Shown here one piece after another: positions 60,764 through 64,000 of a stretch of 64,000 nucleotides of DNA. Below the pieces are notes generated by a model, which made no database searches, was not told the origin of the DNA, and saw nothing but the letters and a program-made list of their open reading frames with translations. Positions within the stretch are counted from its first letter, which is position 1. Each line of letters begins with the position of its first letter. Location of the stretch: contig OZ024810.1 of assembly GCA_964017045.1 (NCBI GenBank), positions 10,471,562 to 10,535,561 on the forward strand. Reading direction: 5' to 3'. Made by a program: the position numbers and the translations under genes. This stretch comes from Omphiscola glabra. Taxonomy: Eukaryota > Mollusca > Gastropoda > Lymnaeidae.

Positions 60764-61090
60764 ACAAACCATTAAGAAATTCACCATTCAAGGATATCAA
60801 ATTACGGCACCAGTGTCAGAAACATTTCACTAGAACAGTGGTTCTTAACCAGGGGTAAAAGTATCTCCCCAGCCCTGAGGTGTGGAAAACCAGAAAATTG
60901 CATTTGCTCCCATTGCTAGCTGTTTGTACAAACCCTTAAGAAATTCACCATTCAAGGATATCAAATTACGGCACCAGTGTCAGAAACATTTCACTAGAAC
61001 AGTGGTTCTTAACCATGGGTAAAAGTACCTCCCCAGCCTTGAGGTGTGGAAAACAAGAAAATTGCATTTGCTCCCATTGCTAGCTGTTGC
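60764..61090. repeat. 164-bp tandem duplication
   Basis: Copies 60764-60927 and 60928-61090; both hold CAGTGGTTCTTAACC, a hAT-end-like sequence, so part of a hAT element may have been duplicated. Confidence 0.88.
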
Positions 61091-61256
61091 TTTTTGCTTT
61101 AAAAAACAGATTTTATGCATTTTGATTATCAGCAGTAAATGTTTTCCTGGTCAATTTTGTTTGGGCATTAATAATACTTGTATTGGTAATTTTTTCGCTT
61201 GTTTGTAATAAGTAAATTAAAGAAATAAAACAACGACAACTAAATCCTTTAATTAT

Positions 61257-61595
61257 GGCTGCGACTATTCGCACCTGGGCACCAGCAGTGAGAGGTTGGG
61301 ATTTAAAAACTATTTAAAATTTTATAGTTAGGTTTGTAAGACCAAATTTAGTATAAAATGAAAGATAATTGAATGCACTATCACTATACGTTTGTAAACT
61401 TACTTCTTAAGTTTAACTAAACTAAACTACCACAAATGACATCCGAATTGAATAGCATTGATTCTAATGGTACCCGGGTCCGAATGGCGGCGATGCGTGT
61501 CCGGGTCCATTCTGACTAAATGCTATTCGGATTTTAAAATAGTTTTTTAATCCTAACCTCTCACTTCTGGTACCCAGGTGCGAATAGCCACTTCG
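61257..61595. mobile_element. Nested long-inverted-repeat element with 9-bp target duplication (Mutator-like)
   Basis: Inverted ends of about 55 bp (GGCTGCGACTATTCGC and GCGAATAGCCACTTCG outermost), flanked by TTTAATTAT on both sides (61248-61256, 61596-61604). Long ends with a 9-bp duplication suggest a Mutator-type MITE. Confidence 0.75.
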
Positions 61596-62155
61596 TTTAA
61601 TTATTTTCATATTTTAACTTTTATAACAATATAATTTATACGGTGCTGCAGTGTTGGCCTGTAACTTGATCAGTGGCCATGTCTCAGACCCCGCATACCT
61701 GCACTGATTCTCTCAGTGATCTTAGTTTAAATATAATAGTTATAGTTGAAATAGTTGTTTTATAAAAAAAATGATGTAAAAAAAAATGTCTATAATTTAG
61801 GTTTATTATGTGCAGATTTTTAATATAAAATTCCACTTTTCATGTGACGTTACATTGCTTAAGGCCCCCCCTCCCCCTCGTCACACATCGTCACAAAATG
61901 TGACCCCCGCCCCTACCCTAGACACGTGACGTCATTTATGGATGGCCCCTTTGATCATTCATGGTCAGCCATGAAAAATGCAAGCCTGACACAAAAAAAA
62001 TCAAATAGTACTTAGTTTTTGTAAAAATATTTCGAGCCAAGAAAACCCAAGACCAAGTCCTTAAACTTAGTAGACTAATTAAGTATTATAGTTTAGTATA
62101 GTATAGTCTATTTTTAGTCTATATTTAATTTCTTAACTTGTCTTAAGCCCTAAGC

Positions 62156-64000
62156 CAGTGGTTCTTAACCTTTTGAAGTCGGGGAGCACTTTTGATCATG
62201 ACAAAAATTTGGGGAGCACCAAAATCAAGGAGTAAAAAAAACAAACAAATACACATACGTACGACTTTTATTGAAAATAAAACATTATAACATAAGAGTT
62301 TAAAATTAAAACATGATAAACAAATTTTTAATAAACATAAATTTAATAAGTAAAAAAATAACATTGAGCAAAATTTAATTCAGAAAAATAAAAAGATTTA
62401 ATGTGAAACCTGAGCTTGACTGTTTTTACAACTTTCAGTGATATTAGGCCTAATTTTAGAAATAGCTACCCTCAATTCTGCATCCAAATTAGTAAGTGTT
62501 GCTCGTTTTTTATTTTTTATGTTGGTGACTATCGAGAAACCGAGTTCACACAAATATGATGTTGAAAATTGCAACAAGATTTTAAGTGCCTTCATGGAGA
62601 GAGCTGAGTATTCTTCTTGCACAAAGATCCAAAATTCCTCCAGAGCCATTTCGGAAAATTTTATTTTAAGTGTACGATCCGATGATAGGTTGATTAATTC
62701 TTCTTCTTCTTGGTATGACAACTTACTATTTGATGTATCAACCGTGGCAAAGCGATTACGTATCCAGTCATATGTTTCTACGTTTATTGATGGAAAATAA
62801 AATTCAATCTTTTCTTCTAATAAAGCTAAATGCTCTGTTACTGCTGAAATAATTTCGTCGGTAGTGTTATCATTAAGAGAAGGAAAGATATCTACTTTCT
62901 TTTTCTCCAACAAACGATTTTTCCAAAAAATAACTTTTTTCCGAAAGGCTGTTTAATTTGTCGGTCGATGTTAAAAAATTTTCTTATCTTCCTTGAAGGC
63001 TGGTATTAACACAATTTAAATAATCAAAAATATCAGCTAAATATGCCAATTTAGCACACCAAATGTCATTTTGAAGATATTCCACAAAATCATCCATATT
63101 TTCCTTTTGGAAAAAGGTCATCAATTCATCATTCAGTTCTAAGAAACGACGTAACACTTTTCCTCTGGATAACCATCTCACTTCAGAATGCAAAAGAAAA
63201 GATTCGTACTTGGCTTCCATAGAGATGCAAAGTTTTTTAAAGACGCGTATTTTCAAAGGTCTCGATTTTATGAAGTTTACCATATTTACAACTTTGTCTA
63301 GCACAGGTTTTAATGCTACTGGTAATGTTTTGGACACCAGAGATTCTCTGTGCAAAAAACAGTGAGTAGATATAATATTGGCGTTTCTTTTCTTGGCGAG
63401 AGTCACAAACCTTTTAATGAGCCTACCATTGATGGAGCACCGTCCGTACAAATTCCCACACACAACTCCCATGATATTTTGAATTGTTCGAAATAGGAAG
63501 AAATAGAATCAAAGACATCTTGTCCTGTCGAACGTTCGGTAAGCTCAAGACAGCATAGAAATTGATTCACTATTTCGTTTTCATGAATGAAACGAACGAA
63601 CTCTAGTATATGAGCTTTTCCACTTATGTCAGTGGACTCGTCAATTTGCAGAGCAAAATGCCGTTTGAAAAGCTTATCGGCAACTGTTTTCTCGATATCA
63701 TCCGACATATTTTTAATTCTATTTTTTATTGTATTATTTGAACGAGGAATTTTCATTATTTCCTTTGTTGCTTCATCGCCAAACATAATTTTAATCATTT
63801 CACAACATGCAGGTATAATTAAGGACTCTTCTATAGTATGTGGTTTTAACTGAACAGCAATCATTTCAGCAACCTTATATGACGCCAATTGTGCCTTATC
63901 GGAAATGTTCACAGTTTTTTTCTAAATATTTTACTTGTTTAGCTTGCGTATCTAACAATCGTTTGAAATAATCTTTACTTTTTGTAGCAAGGTTGGCGTG
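62156..64000 (-). mobile_element. hAT transposon carrying the broken transposase (right part outside)
   Basis: The inner end is CAGTGGTTCTTAACCTTT at 62156, a typical hAT terminal repeat, 242 bp past the transposase stop. The other end and the target-site duplication are outside the window. Confidence 0.8.
62398..64000 (-). pseudogene. Broken hAT-superfamily transposase (ZBED5/SCAND3-like), runs off the window
   Basis: Fragments 63403-63912, 62984-63472 and 62398-62913 together resemble the transposase body. Landmarks are ALQIDESTDIS, CTDGAPSMVGSLKG, THCFLHRESL, SEVRWLSRGKVLRRFLEL, FPSLND and the C-terminal dimerisation-type segment (ALKILLQFSTSYLCELGFS). The coding line is broken by frameshifts near 63910, 63430 and 62945 and by a stop at 62981-62983. 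N-terminal sequence continues to the window edge. The BED finger should lie outside. It is probably inactive and may sit in the first PTPN23 intron, since the first PTPN23 exon is not seen before it. Confidence 0.88.

Larger units (their letters stand above)
60592..61949. mobile_element. DNA transposon remnant with GGGGCCATCC ends
   Basis: Left end GGGGCCATCCATAAATGAC and right end GTCATTTATGGATGGCCCC are a clear inverted repeat; flanking TTT may be a 3-bp target copy. Filled with poly-C tracts, a 164-bp duplication and a nested element. No transposase recognised. Confidence 0.75.

Noticed and set aside
59551..62150. A first PTPN23 coding exon in this stretch
   Set aside because: No minus-strand segment resembling the BRO1 start with a suitable phase-0 donor could be found.

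Overview
The window is eukaryotic nuclear DNA: two multi-exon genes with GT-AG introns, an AT-rich background, many minisatellites and many small DNA transposons. The receptor is closest to the PPAR type, and the second gene is an HD-PTP ortholog with a conserved exon structure. Protein content and repeat style suggest a lophotrochozoan, most likely a mollusc (gastropod-like). That placement is an inference and was not tested by any search.

Layout. (1) From 1141 to 16198 (+), ten exons encode a nuclear receptor of about 520 residues with a CEGCK P-box, a full ligand-binding domain and an AF-2 helix. Its introns carry hAT-type MITEs, LINE fragments and short tandem arrays. (2) From about 16.2 to 29.1 kb lies a non-coding stretch between two convergent genes (3' ends facing). 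It holds MITEs, a 35-bp and a 31-bp minisatellite, and otherwise AT-rich sequence. (3) From 29082 to 59550 (-), 28 exons encode an HD-PTP/PTPN23 ortholog (BRO1 domain, V domain, Pro/Gln-rich region with a PSAP motif, PTP-like domain, conserved C-terminal peptide). My exon chain keeps one open frame over 6,576 nt, giving 2,191 residues. The first coding exon (about 35 residues) lies outside the window or was not found. (4) Inside one PTPN23 intron (45322-53975) sits an 8.1-kb array of about 425 copies of a 19-bp unit. Its larger structure is a 3,952-bp (208-unit) block present twice. (5) The right edge holds nested DNA transposons and a broken hAT transposase running off the window.

How the genes relate. 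Nothing indicates that the two genes work together. The receptor should be a nuclear ligand-dependent transcription factor, and HD-PTP an endosomal ESCRT adaptor. What they share is genomic: in both genes, splice junctions have been caught in short tandem duplications (one in the receptor's last exon, two in PTPN23). In each case the extra splice-site copy would cause premature termination if used.

The most notable points are the giant intronic 19-bp satellite with its doubled block, the splice-site duplications (including a possible receptor isoform lacking AF-2), and a PTP domain that has lost most of its catalytic signature. Very long open reading frames across the 19-bp array and the 57-bp array are products of repeat composition and are not annotated as genes.
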